From contig JALMGJ010000004.1 of assembly GCA_023362775.1 (NCBI GenBank), positions 77,211,798 through 77,275,797 on the forward strand: a DNA stretch of 64,000 bases. Direction: 5' to 3'. Within the stretch, counting starts at the first letter, position 1; every line of letters begins with the position of its first letter. The stretch is from Charina bottae (Eukaryota; Chordata; Lepidosauria; Squamata; Charinaidae). The translations under genes and the position numbers were made by a program. Under the pieces are notes generated by a model. The model did no database searches. It was not told the DNA's origin and saw nothing but the letters and a program-made list of their open reading frames with translations. Below are positions 1-12,708 of this stretch, in pieces.

Positions 1-677
1 CTGAAAATGTTCATTGCCCTATGCAGTAAGATTAATTTTAGTAGACTTCCTCAAAGTGGTAAAGTAAATCTTATGCAGAAATATTTGCAAGATAAAGGGC
101 TTGATCTAAAAGAAGGTAAATGTGAATTCATCAAACCTTCTTCTTACTAGACTTAGCTATAAAAGTGGCCATTACTCTACTTGTTTCACTGAACCAATAA
201 ACTGTGAAGCCATTGCTTGGAATAAGCAGAAAATAGGAAAAGTAATAAGAAAAACTATCTGTCTTTTAAAAGTACCTATATTTTACTATACAATCACAGT
301 GGTGAAAAATGGTTTGTTTTGTCTTTTGCATAATGTACTGTACTAGCTTATAATGGGAACTTATTACTGGTTCTAATCAATCATGGTCAATTATCATTAA
401 AATGTCATCAGAGTAAACAATAAAAGCCATATGGTTCAGACGTTACCAGGTCAAAAATCCTATCCCTAACTCTTATATGTTATCCTAATCCTATCAGGAA
501 CAACTACTTGCCACACCTAAAGTTTATGATTGACAGACTTGATCTTAGCCAAAAGGCTTCACTAGTTTGAAATAATAAATAAATAAATTAATTAATTAAT
601 AAGTACGTACATACATACTCCTTTATGCAGAGATTTAACTACAGACCTGCAACTGAGCAGAGACACATCCTCACAAT
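1..677. other. AT-rich sequence, no recognised feature
   Basis: No coding pattern, transposon end or RNA gene was recognised. A short stretch of low-complexity AAAT/AATT and TACA units lies near 568-620. Confidence 0.6.
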
Positions 678-896
678 AACTAGAGCAGAGCTTTCCAAAC
701 TTTTCATGTTGGTGACACACTTTTTAGACATGCATCATTTTGCGACACACTCTTACAGCAGGGCACAAGGCAGGCATTAGGACCTGTATGGAATCCTGGC
801 AGGGCTCGGAGGCAGCAGCAGTTGTGACACACCCAGACACTGCAGCCGACACACTAACGTGTCCTGACACACAGTTTGGAAAGCTCTGAACTAGAG
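678..896 (+). mobile_element. Non-autonomous hAT element (family A), 203 bp
   Basis: The element spans 686-888 and is flanked by a perfect 8-bp duplication, AACTAGAG (678-685 and 889-896), the TSD length typical of hAT transposons. The ends are inverted: it opens CAGAGCTTTCCAAA and closes TTTGGAAAGCTCTG. Inside are repeated GACACAC motifs and no open frame, so it would need a transposase supplied in trans. The element at 23384-23757 has the same ends (one base changed) and the same GACACACAGTTTGG inner border, so the two form one family. Confidence 0.92.
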
Positions 897-2354
897 ACTT
901 AGGCAACCCATTTGCTACAACAGAACAGTGGTGGATGGGCATGTTTCTACACTTGAAAAAACATGACCTGCAAGAGGTGGTCAGTTACATGTCCAGGCAT
1001 GCCCAGTACAATTACCTTAGGCATGCACAGACCATATCCTTCAATTGTAACCATCTGTGACTTAGTAAAGGCAGCTAGGTTACATGTTCTGGCATGTGTG
1101 GGTAGAGGCCACATTTCACTTTGATTTTCTAAAGTCCTGTGTACCTTTCTGAAAAATAAAGGCCTAAATTTTTGAAGATGGTGACTTCAGAATTCAAACA
1201 GGAGCTTAAAGATTCTACTGACCTTTTTACACCTTTGGAGATATCCTCCATCATCCAGAGCAATGCTAGGTCATGGTTTCCTTGTTGGAAAGAATGACTG
1301 CTTTTGACAAACTGCAGTAAAATCTGTTGCCAGAGTTTTGATAAAAAAAACCAAAAACATTTCTTCAGGCCAATCATGTTTGTCTCTCAAAAGCAGTGTT
1401 ATAATTCTAGCAAAGCTGTTGAGAAAAAAACAGAGGCAATATCATGTAATATTTACCAGGCTGCGTATGAAATTGTGAATGCAGCCCCTCCTCCCCTTTA
1501 GATCCCATCAAGGACCCAGGCAGGTAATTGGTTTTTATTTCTTGTTATATAAATACCAGTGGATTTGATTTATATTTTTCAGTCTCTGAATTAACACCGC
1601 CTGTAAAGAAAGCAGTTTGAAGGAGTATTTATTTTATTTATTTATTTAATCTAAGGAGTGTGCTTTTCTATTATTACGGTGACTGCTGCTGTCACAAATC
1701 TGATCTGGAATATGGCTGAGATTTCCTTCTACCAGAGAGGCCACACTATTTTCACTGTGATATAGTGTGCTGTACTTTAAGCATAGGCTGACTGCCTGTG
1801 ACTGGTTCTGATTCATGGGATACAGACAGGCCATAAAGGAGCACTTATTATAAACAGTGTATTACAACACTTCTTCATCTAAAGGTGATGGTGAGGATTT
1901 TGTATCAAATGACATGGAATCTCTCCTTTGAACTCCGTATGTTTATATTATCGATAAGCTTTTGTGTTGATGTGTGATCATTTCTTCATCATTCTTCAAC
2001 ATATTGGAGCATGAAAAAATTCTAAGGAACATTTATTATATGTTTAATCATATAGGACGTTATAGGGATGGAATTTCATTTCAAGAGAATAGAAAATATG
2101 ATTTTAAAAAAAATTCCATTAAACAGGTCAAGACTTGATTTTCAAGGGAAGAGGTTTATACCATTCATAAACCCACAAAGGTCAATTCTCTAGAAATAAT
2201 GAGTTTCTGGCTGGTAGTGACAATGGCAGACTGATCTAAATTCTCTGAAGAAAACCATGGAAAAATATTCATATTTTCAGTGATAGATGTACTAGCTAAA
2301 TATACCTGGATCATCTGACAAGAAGGAAGAGAAGTAGCCACTGCCTTCCAGAGT
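897..2354. other. Unique AT-rich sequence
   Basis: About 1.45 kb in which I see no convincing gene or repeat. Short open frames on both strands lack family motifs. A brief (TTTA)n stretch lies near 1628-1648. Confidence 0.5.
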
Positions 2355-3512
2355 ATCTTTTATTATTTTTATTATTTATTTAATTTATTCCCCACCCATC
2401 TCCCATACAAGGGACTCTGGGCGGGTTACAATAATTAAGACTTAAAAATTTAAAATATTTAAAACCATACAGAGTAGAAAATGTATAAAAATAAATCCAA
2501 ATATAAAATAAAATAAAATAGAATAGAATCCAAGATGGATTGGAGAGCATAGCATAGGTCTTATTGCTACGGGACCAGCCAACCCCAGGAGGCACTGCCA
2601 CCTCCGTTGTCCCAGGCCAGGTGGCAGAGCCAGGTCTTAAGGGCCTTCCGAAAGGCCAGGAGTGAAGGGGCCAGTCTCACCTCCGGGGGCAAGATGTTCC
2701 ATAAGGCGGGGGCTGTCGCAGAGAAAGCACGCCTCCTGGACCCCGCTAGATGGAATTCTCTTGTTGAGGGGGTCCGAAGCATGCCCTCTCTGCACGCACG
2801 GGTGGGGCGGGCTGACGTTATCGGGACGAGACGGTCCCTCAGGTACCCTGGTCCTATGCCATATAGGGCTTTAAAGGTAATCACCAACACCTTGAATTGG
2901 ACCCGGAAGCAAACTGGCAACCAATGCAGCTCGCGTAGCAGAGGTGTTACATGTGCCGATCTTATGGCACCCGTAACTGCACGCGCCGCCGCATTCTGTA
3001 CCAGCTGAAGCTTCCGGATACTCTTCAGGGGTAGCCCCATGTAGAGCGCATTACAGTAGTCTATGCGGGAGATGACAAGGGCATGAGTGACTGTTCGGAG
3101 GGCCTCCTGATCCAAGAAAGGGCGTAACTGGCGCACAACTCGAAGTTGTGCAAAGGCTCTCCTGGCCTTTGAGCAGGAGTCACGAGTCCAGGAGGACCCC
3201 CAGATTCCGCACTGGATCTGAGTGAGGTAGTGCCACCCCACCCAGAACCAAAGATGACAACTTCCCGGATCTAGGGGGGCCGTCAATCCACAGCCACTCC
3301 GTCTTACCAGGGTTCAGTTGAAGCCTGTTGTTCCCCATCCAGACCCCCACAGCCTCCAGACACTGAGATAGGGCATCGACCGCATCACCTACTTCACCCG
3401 GGATGGAGATGTATAACTGGGTATCATCAGCATATTGGTGATACCTCATCCCGTGGTGACGGATGATCTCGCCCAGCGGCTTCATGTAGATGTTGAATAG
3501 GAGAGGAGATAT
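2355..3512 (-). mobile_element. L2/CR1-group LINE, 5'-truncated
   Basis: The minus strand carries the C-terminal half of a LINE reverse transcriptase followed by an AT-rich 3' UTR ending in A-rich AAAT-type units near 2355-2380. The 5' break lies just before the conserved reverse-transcriptase block that begins LFNIYMK. Two other copies (14863-15915 minus, 16858-17600 plus) share the same C-terminal protein and 3' tail. The tail resembles L2-type elements more than classical bird CR1; the clade assignment is from memory. Confidence 0.88.
2567..3512 (-). pseudogene. L2-group LINE reverse transcriptase, C-terminal part, frameshifted
   Basis: The frame from about 3512 to 3180 carries the catalytic YADD box (YADDTQLY, about 3420-3434) and the KTEWLWIDG block. 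It ends with GVLLDS, and the reading then shifts frame: relative to the copy at 15053-15914 about 20 bp are missing near 3163. The second frame (3286-2567) continues RRAFAQLR...HVTPLLRELHW...FKALYGIGPGYL and ends SWGWLVP. Conserved blocks define the C-terminal region of L2/CR1-group reverse transcriptases. The frameshift and the lost N-terminal endonuclease make it inactive. Confidence 0.88.
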
Positions 3513-3545
3513 CTCTTATCTTCCAAATAAGGTGTGCTATAAACA

Positions 3546-4069
3546 TACAGGTAGTCCTCATTTAGTGACTGTAATTGGTTCAAGCGAAATGGTTGCTAAG
3601 TGACATGGTCGCTAAGCAAACCACGTGACTGAGAGAGAGAAAGAGAAAGACACTGGAAAGATTGCTAGTTGCTGTCATCTCATTCAGATAAAGTTCTCTC
3701 ATACAGTATCCTGTGCCTGACCCATTTTCCCCCCTTTTTTTGCCCCCTCACAGGGGAGAGAGCTTGCATAAACAAGCTATTTTTTCTTGAGCTGCTTTTC
3801 TCCAAAACACAGCATGTCCCTAAAAAGTGCTAACCACAAGTTAACAAGCTCAGTTCTGCGACTTTGCAATGACCTAATTAGTTGATTGGAATCCTACCGC
3901 CAGCTGGCCTGCTGCCTGAAACTGACAATACCTTAATCAGCTTCACACTGAAGGCTTTTGTTGTCATAAATCTGTGTATTGGTCAGAAAATGATTTTTTT
4001 ATTACCATTTACCATTGTATTTGTGAATAGTCACTATCTGAGGCAGTTGCTAAATGAGGGCTACCTGTA
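3546..4069 (+). mobile_element. TA-flanked MITE (Tc1/mariner-like), 520 bp
   Basis: The element runs from 3548 to 4067, bounded by TA on both sides. The ends are inverted repeats: left CAGGTAGTCCTCATTTAG, right the complement of CAGGTAGCCCTCATTTAG, agreeing at 17 of 18 positions. The phrases 'ttgctaagtgacatggtcg' and similar are typical of an abundant reptile MITE as I recall. No transposase frame is present. A TA duplication points to Tc1/mariner-type mobilisation, but two bases are weak evidence. Confidence 0.75.
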
Positions 4070-4208
4070 TACAGGTAAAGAACTCTTTAAAAGGCCTCTG
4101 AGCGAATTTTCCAAGTGTTACAGTGTTCACCACTTTATCACTCATAGTGTAACTAAGGTGGCTATCATACCTGAACCCTGAAAAATAAAATGAAAATATT
4201 TTACACTT

Positions 4209-4936
4209 AGAAATACCCATCCGAGGAACATTTTACCATCTATGGTGGACGTGCAAGAAAGCGAAAAAATTTTGGAACTCAATACATGAAACCATAAAAA
4301 CAATTACATCAATGGACATACAAATTAAACCAGAATTATACTTATTAGGCTTCATGGACAATGAACTGGAGAAAAAACACAGAAATTTGTTACTATATAT
4401 GATTTCAGCTGCCAGAATAACATATGCTCAACAATGGAAGAAAGAAGAAACCCCTACAATCCAAGACTGGATTACAAAAATTATGGACCTAGCACAGATG
4501 GCAAAACTAACAGAGATGTTAAAAGATAAGAACATGGACAAATTTAAAAATGATTGGAAACCGTTTCTGGACTATATGATAAATGTACAAAAAAATAATA
4601 CAATATATATAGGATTTAATGATTAAGTTGGTAAGAAATAGAAAAGGAACAAATGTAATTTAAACAAGCAATTAAGTAATAAGACAAATATATTAACCAC
4701 AGTTAAGGAAATCGAGAACCAAACCTTTTTCCCTTTTCCCTTTTTCCCCCCCTTTTTTTTTCTTCTGTTTCCTTGTTTGTCTCCCCTTTTACACACCTTT
4801 CCTTCTTTTCCCCGCACCCTGTTTAATTGTTTCAAGGTGTATGTAAGTTATATGTTGTATGTTATATGTTATGTGTAAATTTTATATAATAAAGTATTTT
4901 TTTAAAAAAAAAAAAAAGAAAAGAAATACCCATCCG
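4209..4936 (+). mobile_element. 5'-truncated L1 LINE with 15-bp TSD
   Basis: The insert 4224-4921 is bracketed by a perfect duplication AGAAATACCCATCCG (4209-4223 and 4922-4936) and ends in a poly(A) tract after AATAAAG, the signature of target-primed reverse transcription. It holds the last codons of ORF2 and an about 295-bp 3' UTR with a pyrimidine-rich block near 4729-4812. It lies immediately upstream of the Polinton remnant. Confidence 0.95.
4224..4626 (+). pseudogene. L1 ORF2 C-terminal fragment
   Basis: An open frame enters from the truncation point and stops at TAA 4624-4626. It begins with the conserved late-ORF2 block FYHLWWTCKKAKKFW (about 4231-4275), corresponding to the cysteine-containing C-terminal region of L1 ORF2, then a charged helical tail with IQDWITKIMDLAQMAKLTEM. 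Endonuclease and reverse transcriptase are absent because of 5' truncation. No stop interrupts the remaining frame, so the insertion is probably not very old. Confidence 0.88.
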
Positions 4937-5059
4937 TATTTGGACATTTTGATTTATATTCTTTGCTGCTAAAATAGCACTTATCACAGTAGTAGTCACA
5001 TCACCACCATAACTGGTCTAATGAATGGATTGTATGGGTAAGACTTTACAAGAAAAAAG
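4937..5059. other. Short flank between L1 and Polinton remnant
   Basis: No clear coding match. It may be decayed Polinton integrase upstream of the recognisable part; TTACAAGAAAAAAG near 5046 would fit a lysine-rich linker, but this is not demonstrable. Confidence 0.3.
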
Positions 5060-5417
5060 TAAAAAGTAAAAAAAAACAGGGGTGGAAGATCTTAAAGTAG
5101 GGGATGACATCAGAGTATCCAGACTGAAGGAGAGAGCAAACCTTCATGGATGAAATATCTATTATGAAAAATTGGGCACAAAGAACAATTGAATGCTATA
5201 CCGATTATGAAGACAAGCTCGTAAAGGGCTCTTTCTACCGTAAATTGCTCTAAAAGATCCCTGATCATCAACAGTATGTCTACAATATTAAAAAATGCTC
5301 AGAAAAAGAGGGTGGGGAATATACAAACAAATTTTAGTCAAATGGGTTGGCTAGCCAGAGAAGTTCAACACTGGATTAAGGAGACAGAGGTACAATGCCT
5401 TTGAATATAGCAGGGTT
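5060..5417 (+). pseudogene. Polinton/Maverick-type integrase, C-terminal chromodomain region (decayed)
   Basis: Several frames must be read in turn. At 5087-5143 the peptide VGDDIRVSRLK matches the 'VGDxVRISK' block that follows the catalytic core of Polinton integrases. At 5206-5300 KGSFYRKLL and later VYNIKK match the 'I(K/Q)GSFYExEL...VYxIEKV' block. The next frame gives ILVKWVG, a stop, and PEKFNT; a further shift gives WIKETEV and a stop at about 5411-5413. The KW-G-P-KFN-WI pattern is the chromodomain form typical of Polintons rather than of chromoviral gypsy elements. At least three frame changes and several stops make it a fossil. The family match is by recall; no search was run. Confidence 0.78.
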
Positions 5418-5700
5418 TTACATCACCCTATCCAGCAGTGCATCAGCAGCAGCTTTCCATAAAATTAAAGTTCCAATTTTCCTATTAAATTAATGTGGGC
5501 CCAGGGTCCTCCTGGATCAAGAGATGTAGGACCAGGAGAAAGACAATACCACACAGCTGGAACACATTATCTTCACGCATACAACAAAATTACTAATGAG
5601 AAAAAGAGGTGATGTTTAACCAGCTGGACATTACCCAGGGGGGCTGCCTTATAAGAGAGAGCAACCATTGCTATTCTTACTGGGCCATGTTTGAACTGAT
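5403..5700 (+). pseudogene. Small Polinton-type ORFs between integrase and capsid (decayed)
   Basis: Starting at about 5403, AGFYITLSSSAS then (shifted) NFPIKL resembles a small Polinton protein that begins 'FYITLPSNAS' and lies near the capsid gene. Around 5618-5652 AGHYPGGLPYK recalls a glycine-rich minor structural protein of the same elements. Both are short and broken. The first match is moderate, the second weak. The order integrase, small ORFs, capsid supports one element. Confidence 0.5.
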
Positions 5701-5714
5701 TCTGAACTTTGCAG

Positions 5715-6455
5715 TGACCTAATTTTCACAAGGGGCTTTTATAAAGATGACTCTACACTCATGGAGAGTACATTGCTGATGACCACAGGCAACCCTAGCT
5801 TTAAACAAGAGTAAGACACATGACTGGTAGTCATAAATAACATGTCCTGGGACCTCTGCATTGTGATATTTTTCTTCTTCTTCAAGACAAGCTGCTGATT
5901 AACAGGGTTGATGTGAAAAATCAAATCCACATGGAGCATAATTGAACTTTGTCTGATGAAAGACAGCAATAAGAATTACAAAGTACAATTTCTGTCAGCC
6001 TCTGTAAAACCTTTGAAAGTAGCATCTGCCATCCAATGCCAAATATCCTGTTGAGCAAGTGGGAGTATTCTGGGCAGCCTTGTGTGCAGTCAGGAAATCT
6101 ATTTTGGGCAGCTGCTGAACAATTGGTAATGGAGTTTATGGACATTGTAAACTATACTAATGATTGTACTCTTTCAATATCCAGCACTTCAATGTTAATT
6201 TATGTGTCCTGTAAGGTAATGGTGAACAAATCTCCACAAAGTTTCTTCAACCTGACCCGGTGGTTGTTGTTATTTTGTGAGAGAATATTAACACATTCAG
6301 AACCTATCACAGATGTTGGAAGATTCAGTTCAGCCACAGCATTTATGCATTCATCTCAACTTTTAGGCTTCCTCTTCTTGTTAAGGGTATGGTTCTGTGC
6401 TGCCCCTTTCATCAAGTCTAGCATATTAGTACTGGGAATAGACACAACCTTATAA
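5715..6455 (+). pseudogene. Polinton/Maverick-type major capsid (double jelly-roll) protein remnant
   Basis: The plus strand, read across about four frames, follows one protein family in order: GFYKDDSTLMES (about 5736), GPLHCDIF then DKLLINRVDVK (about 5850-5915), CLMKDSNKNYKVQF (about 5951), SGNLFWAA (about 6090), FNIQHFNVNL (about 6175), NGEQISTKFLQPD (about 6222), and CAAPFIKS near 6398. Those blocks belong to the large capsid protein of Polinton/Maverick and adintovirus-like elements, often annotated in fish and cnidarians as an uncharacterised transposon protein. Roughly the C-terminal two thirds remain. Stops and frameshifts separate nearly every block, so it cannot encode a protein. 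Confidence 0.8.
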
Positions 6456-6511
6456 ATGAATGCGCCAGAATTGTCCAGGTATAAATGTCCTGCTTTATTT
6501 TGTTCAGCTTT

Positions 6512-6512
<1 letters not shown>

Positions 6513-6569
<57 letters not shown>

Positions 6570-6640
6570 GTCTATCTATCATATTTATATCTCACCCATC
6601 TCCCTCTCAAGGAGGGACCCTGAGTGGTTGTTATTTTTTC
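6513..6640 (-). repeat. (ATCT)n microsatellite attached to an L2-type 3' tail
   Basis: A tetranucleotide array runs from 6513 to 6580 with one interruption. It continues into 'tatctcacccatctccctctc', the reverse complement of the L2-group 3' end seen at 14903 and 12740. The array probably grew from the LINE tail. Confidence 0.7.
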
Positions 6641-8795
<2,155 letters not shown>

Positions 8796-9671
8796 AGCAT
8801 TACATGGCTGCAACACAATGAAATTAAGTGGGAGAATGATAACATCTCCTTGTAGTTCACAAGGTTAACAATTTGACATACCAGCCCTTTTCAGACTGAT
8901 AATCAATTCAGCCCAAATGTCTGACATTACTGAAAGTTGATTAGTGTTCTCCTCAATGCAATATATGAAGGTTGTCACTTCAGCAAAAGTGTCCTGCATG
9001 AAATATAATTTATACAGCATGGTGAAAATATTTGTAATGACCTAAAAGGCTTCAGCTCTGGAAAATCTATAGCAAAAGTTTTAATGAGCTCTTCTATAGG
9101 GTGGCCATCAATACAAACTGACCTCCCCTTGCACAACATGCCTTTGCAAGGGCAGAACCTCACCTTCCATGTAGACACAACCAGAAGCTTTTCCATACAT
9201 GCCCTCCCTATAGGACATGGGTGGCATATGTCTGTAATCTCTATGAAGGTATGTCTCTGCTCACTAGCAGACACATAGTTAAAGTTTTGCACACAAGAGT
9301 TTAAAGTTTTGTTTTGTTGTCTAACTAGATTTTAATTTCCTTAGAGATGCTCAAAATAGGGTTTGCTTACTATATTAATTTATTCATTATTTACTGGAGG
9401 GATAGACATGTGTCTGTTTCTGGTTAAACTCTAAAAATGTGTGTCTTTCTTTTAAAAAAGCAAAAAGCAGACTCTAGTTTAAACAGTTCTTTTTTCCTGC
9501 ACGTAAGGTGCTGATTTTAAAACTCTGATTTAAAACACTTGTTAAGATTTTATTTATCTGGTTTTTCAAATGCGCAGAAGAGGCTTTTCTTAAAAAAATA
9601 CAGGTTTTCAAAGTCAAACCCTAGGCCTGAGGTCAATACAAGCAAGAAGAGGTTTATGTTAATTATTAACT
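8796..9671. other. Mostly unique sequence; possible decayed coding segment on minus strand
   Basis: Minus-strand 9292-8890 reads protein-like pieces in two frames (for example MPPMSYREGMYGKA and DTFAEVTTFIY), but I cannot name a family. It could be chance. The rest is AT-rich. Confidence 0.3.
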
Positions 9672-9924
9672 TTAGGGTTGAGAGCCAGTTTGGTGTAGTG
9701 GTTAAAGCACCAGGCTAGAAACTGGGAGACTGTGAGTTCTAGTCCTGCCTTAGTCACGAAGGCAGCTAGGTGACCCTGGGCCAGTCACTCTCTCTCAGCC
9801 CTTGGAAGAAGGAGGCAAGGGCAAACCACTTCTGAAATCTTGCCAAGAAAACTGCAGGGACTAGTCCAGGCTGTTGCCGAAAATCGGACACAATTGAACA
9901 GCAGGAAAAAAAAAGTTAGGGTTG
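9672..9924 (+). mobile_element. Sauria-type SINE (tRNA head, Bov-B-like tail)
   Basis: The SINE spans 9681-9915 between 9-bp duplications TTAGGGTTG (9672-9680, 9916-9924). The head 'gccagtttggtgtagtgg' with GAGTTCTAGTCC is a degenerate tRNA-type Pol III promoter. The 3' part ends 'tcggacacaattgaacagca' before a poly(A), matching the Bov-B LINE 3' end, so the Bov-B machinery is the likely mobiliser. The same head with another tail occurs at 16500-16756 and 30916-31727. Confidence 0.9.
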
Positions 9925-9985
9925 GCAAGTAGTTTTTCTTGACAGGATTAGGGTAACACATTAGGGTTGGGGCTAGGGTTCCTGA
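9915..9985 (+). repeat. Cluster of telomere-like TTAGGG motifs
   Basis: TTAGGG occurs three times and CTAGGG once within 70 bp, with unrelated spacers. The first copy overlaps the SINE target duplication. This is not a true tandem telomeric array. Confidence 0.5.
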
Positions 9986-10080
9986 CTGGGTGACATGTCC
10001 ACCACAAGAGTTTTGTTTGTTTACTTTGATGACACTAAATCCAGTCAGTGGACAAATGTCTGCTGGAGTTGGGCAGCCAA
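9986..10080. other. Short unique sequence
   Basis: Nothing recognised. Confidence 0.4.
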
Positions 10081-10081
10081 T

Positions 10082-10082
10082 A

Positions 10083-10121
<39 letters not shown>

Positions 10122-10124
10122 ATA
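10082..10124. repeat. (AAAT)n microsatellite
   Basis: Ten uninterrupted tetranucleotide units. Such arrays in this window usually mark LINE 3' ends, but no LINE body is visible here. Confidence 0.95.
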
Positions 10125-11300
10125 CAAAACCAGTAATATGCCCCACTACCCCCGCCCCTTATAAGTAGTGTGCATTAAAACTACTACAACATCAGAATAA
10201 TCAACTCTGCATTGTTTATCTTGTTGACCATTAGAGCATTAGGAGACTGGAGGTTTCTTCTTTGATCCTCTTTTTTCCTGGTTGTCCCTTAGTGCCTTGC
10301 AATCTTAGACTCACTCCTTTACACCATAACCTTTCTGTTATTATGAGGACAGTAAGCTCAGAAATTATTTAGAATATTTAGCATCCTTAATAAGTCTTGA
10401 TTTCCCTATCTTAAATACTTGTATAGATGCTGTTAATGGGATTGGATCAACTCACACATACCTGCCTGCTAAATATGAATCCCAGTGAATTAACTGGGAA
10501 ATTCTGCAGGGTTGCCTCAAACTCTTCCTATAGTATATCTCTATATTTTTAGGAAACATAGGAACTTTGCTGTCCTTCTACTCAAAGTCATATTTGAAGG
10601 AAGCAGGCTGAAAGTTTATTACTGCCCTTGCTATCTTACCTGATTGACATAAAATATTAATCTTCAATATTTTAAGATTACTGCATGACACAGGAAGAAA
10701 ATAAGGCTCAATCTTATAAGTCCCAAGGCATTTACAAATTGGTAGGTTAAAGCAAACCTTGAAGGACTACCTAAAAACTGCATAGAAGTCATTATTGAAA
10801 AGATCTTTGTGCATTTTCAGGAGATTGACTTTTCATAGGGAAAGGTTACACTTTGAATGTGTCACTGTGTGCAAAGGATGAATATTCCATGGGGATGTAA
10901 ATGTTGTTGCAAAATTGTAATTTTATCACTTTTGGCAAAAAAAAAGAGTAACTTGCAATTTGTTGCACCAAATTCTTGCCTTCTCACTTGCCAAGGGAGA
11001 AGGAAATATCACTGTACTCAGTGCAAGGGTGGTAATTAACTCTGCTAATCTTATCTTTAAAAATTATTATATTAATACAATAAGCTGCTCCTGGATAAAG
11101 TGTAGAATAATGTATATTATTTATATTACAGGTAAAATGAGACTATCATTGGCATTATTTTCACACAAACTATTAGTTGATGGTTGGTGGTATGGGCCAG
11201 CCAGAGATGCCACTGGAGGATATAGATGCCTGACTGGGACAAAACAGGCTGAGTATGAACTCTATAAAGATGGAATTGCTGTTTATCTTGTATAAGAGTC
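10125..11300. other. Unique sequence, no recognised feature
   Basis: About 1.2 kb without supported genes or repeats. Confidence 0.5.
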
Positions 11301-11800
11301 CAGTGTTTGTTTGTTTGTTTATCAATCAATCACATATATATGGCTTAAATGTGACTTTGGGCAGCATAAAATAAAATCATAAAGTAACAGTATTAAAACA
11401 CACTACCATTCCAAATATTGATGTTGGGCTGGTCCATGAAGTCACAAAGAGTTGGAAGCGACTGAACGGATAAACAACAAAAAATTATTTAAAAAGACTA
11501 GGTGAGAGCATTGGATATTGCGAATAGTGTAGCCAACTCAGCAGATCACTGTTCCCTTTAAACCCCCAGGTCTGTTGACACAGCCAAGTTTTGAGGGATT
11601 TTGGAAGGATGGCAGAAAAGTGGCCAATCTCACCTCAGGAGGGGAGAATGATATTCCACAGGGCGGGTGTCATGGCAGAAAAAGCCTGTCACCTGGGTCC
11701 TGCCAGATGTAACTTCTCACAACATACCTCTTCTGCCAGATCTAATAAGAATGCTTATCTCAAGTGGGAAATCTGGTTACCTTCCATTTAAGTGAGATAA
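11301..11800 (-). mobile_element. Old L2-group LINE remnant, interrupted by a Bov-B tail fragment
   Basis: The (TTTG)n-rich start and 'gtgactttgggcagcataaaa' (11310-11370) match an L2-type 3' UTR. From about 11555 to 11740 the minus strand matches the late reverse-transcriptase region of the copy at 2567 (the segment around 'ctcacctcaggagggg' is shared). The segment 11425-11487 in between, ending 'gaagcgactgaacggataaa', is a plus-strand Bov-B 3' end. Confidence 0.65.
11425..11490 (+). mobile_element. Bov-B LINE 3'-end fragment
   Basis: The bases 'ggtccatgaagtcacaaaga' and 'gcgactgaacggataaacaa' are the complement of the Bov-B 3' end at 51215-51290. Only about 60 bp remain. Confidence 0.75.
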
Positions 11801-12708
11801 GAGGCATCTCGTCTCGTTCTGTGATAGCTTCCAGTTTGTGGAAGAACAGTCCCCTAGAAATTTGGATAGCATCTACCCTTGTATCTTTTAGGAACTCTTT
11901 CTGCCAAGCATATGATCTCTTTCAGATCTGAAACCTGCTCTCCCAGAAGCCTTCTAGGTCTTGGCCCTACCTTTTGCTTTGGGATAGCAACTTGATGTCA
12001 CTGCCTATCTTCCATGAGACACCTTAACTGGCATCTGCTCCCTAACCTGGTAAGTGGGAGAGATAAGGCTGTTATATCCTATGCTGCTTTTGTAGCATTC
12101 AAAAGTTTAAAAAGCAAAACATGAATTAAAGATTAAAAATTAATCTTTAATTTTTCTTTAATGTTTTTTTTTCTAAATTAAAAAACACGAATTAAAGAAG
12201 TGATGCAAAACATGCAGGAGCAAGTACTGTACAACATTCACATTGTTAAAAGAGACATGTATTTCTCCAGGCTTACGTGGCTGTTCTAGAAGCTGCTCTT
12301 GGCTGTCTCCACATGCATGAAGATACAGAATCAGCCGTTTTGCTTCCCATATGCAGAGACAGCCGGAGAAGCTTTTGAGGTAGCTTTATCTAAAGGATTG
12401 GCAGAACCCTAATACTTATTCCTAGCATTTTACTGTATATATAATATATCCAGTTATCTTTTGGAGTTAAAAAGATAAAAAAGTTAGGTAAGACAATGCA
12501 CGCCATAGCAACAAGCTCTGTACATATCATGAGTAGATCAGAATGAGTCTTACTGTAGACCAAAGTTCTGATCAGTTCTTTTCTAAACACAAATATACTG
12601 TATACAGTATGCATACAGAATGGCTGCTAGTGTTTGCAGTTCATTTCCAACTCTATATTGAAAAGTTGCACTGGCAAAGCAGTGATAAAAGTGGATGAAA
12701 TATACAGA
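11801..12708. other. Unique sequence with a small AT-rich inverted repeat
   Basis: AATTAAAGATTA and its complement TAATCTTTAATT face each other across a 5-bp loop near 12124-12152. Otherwise nothing is recognised. Confidence 0.45.
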
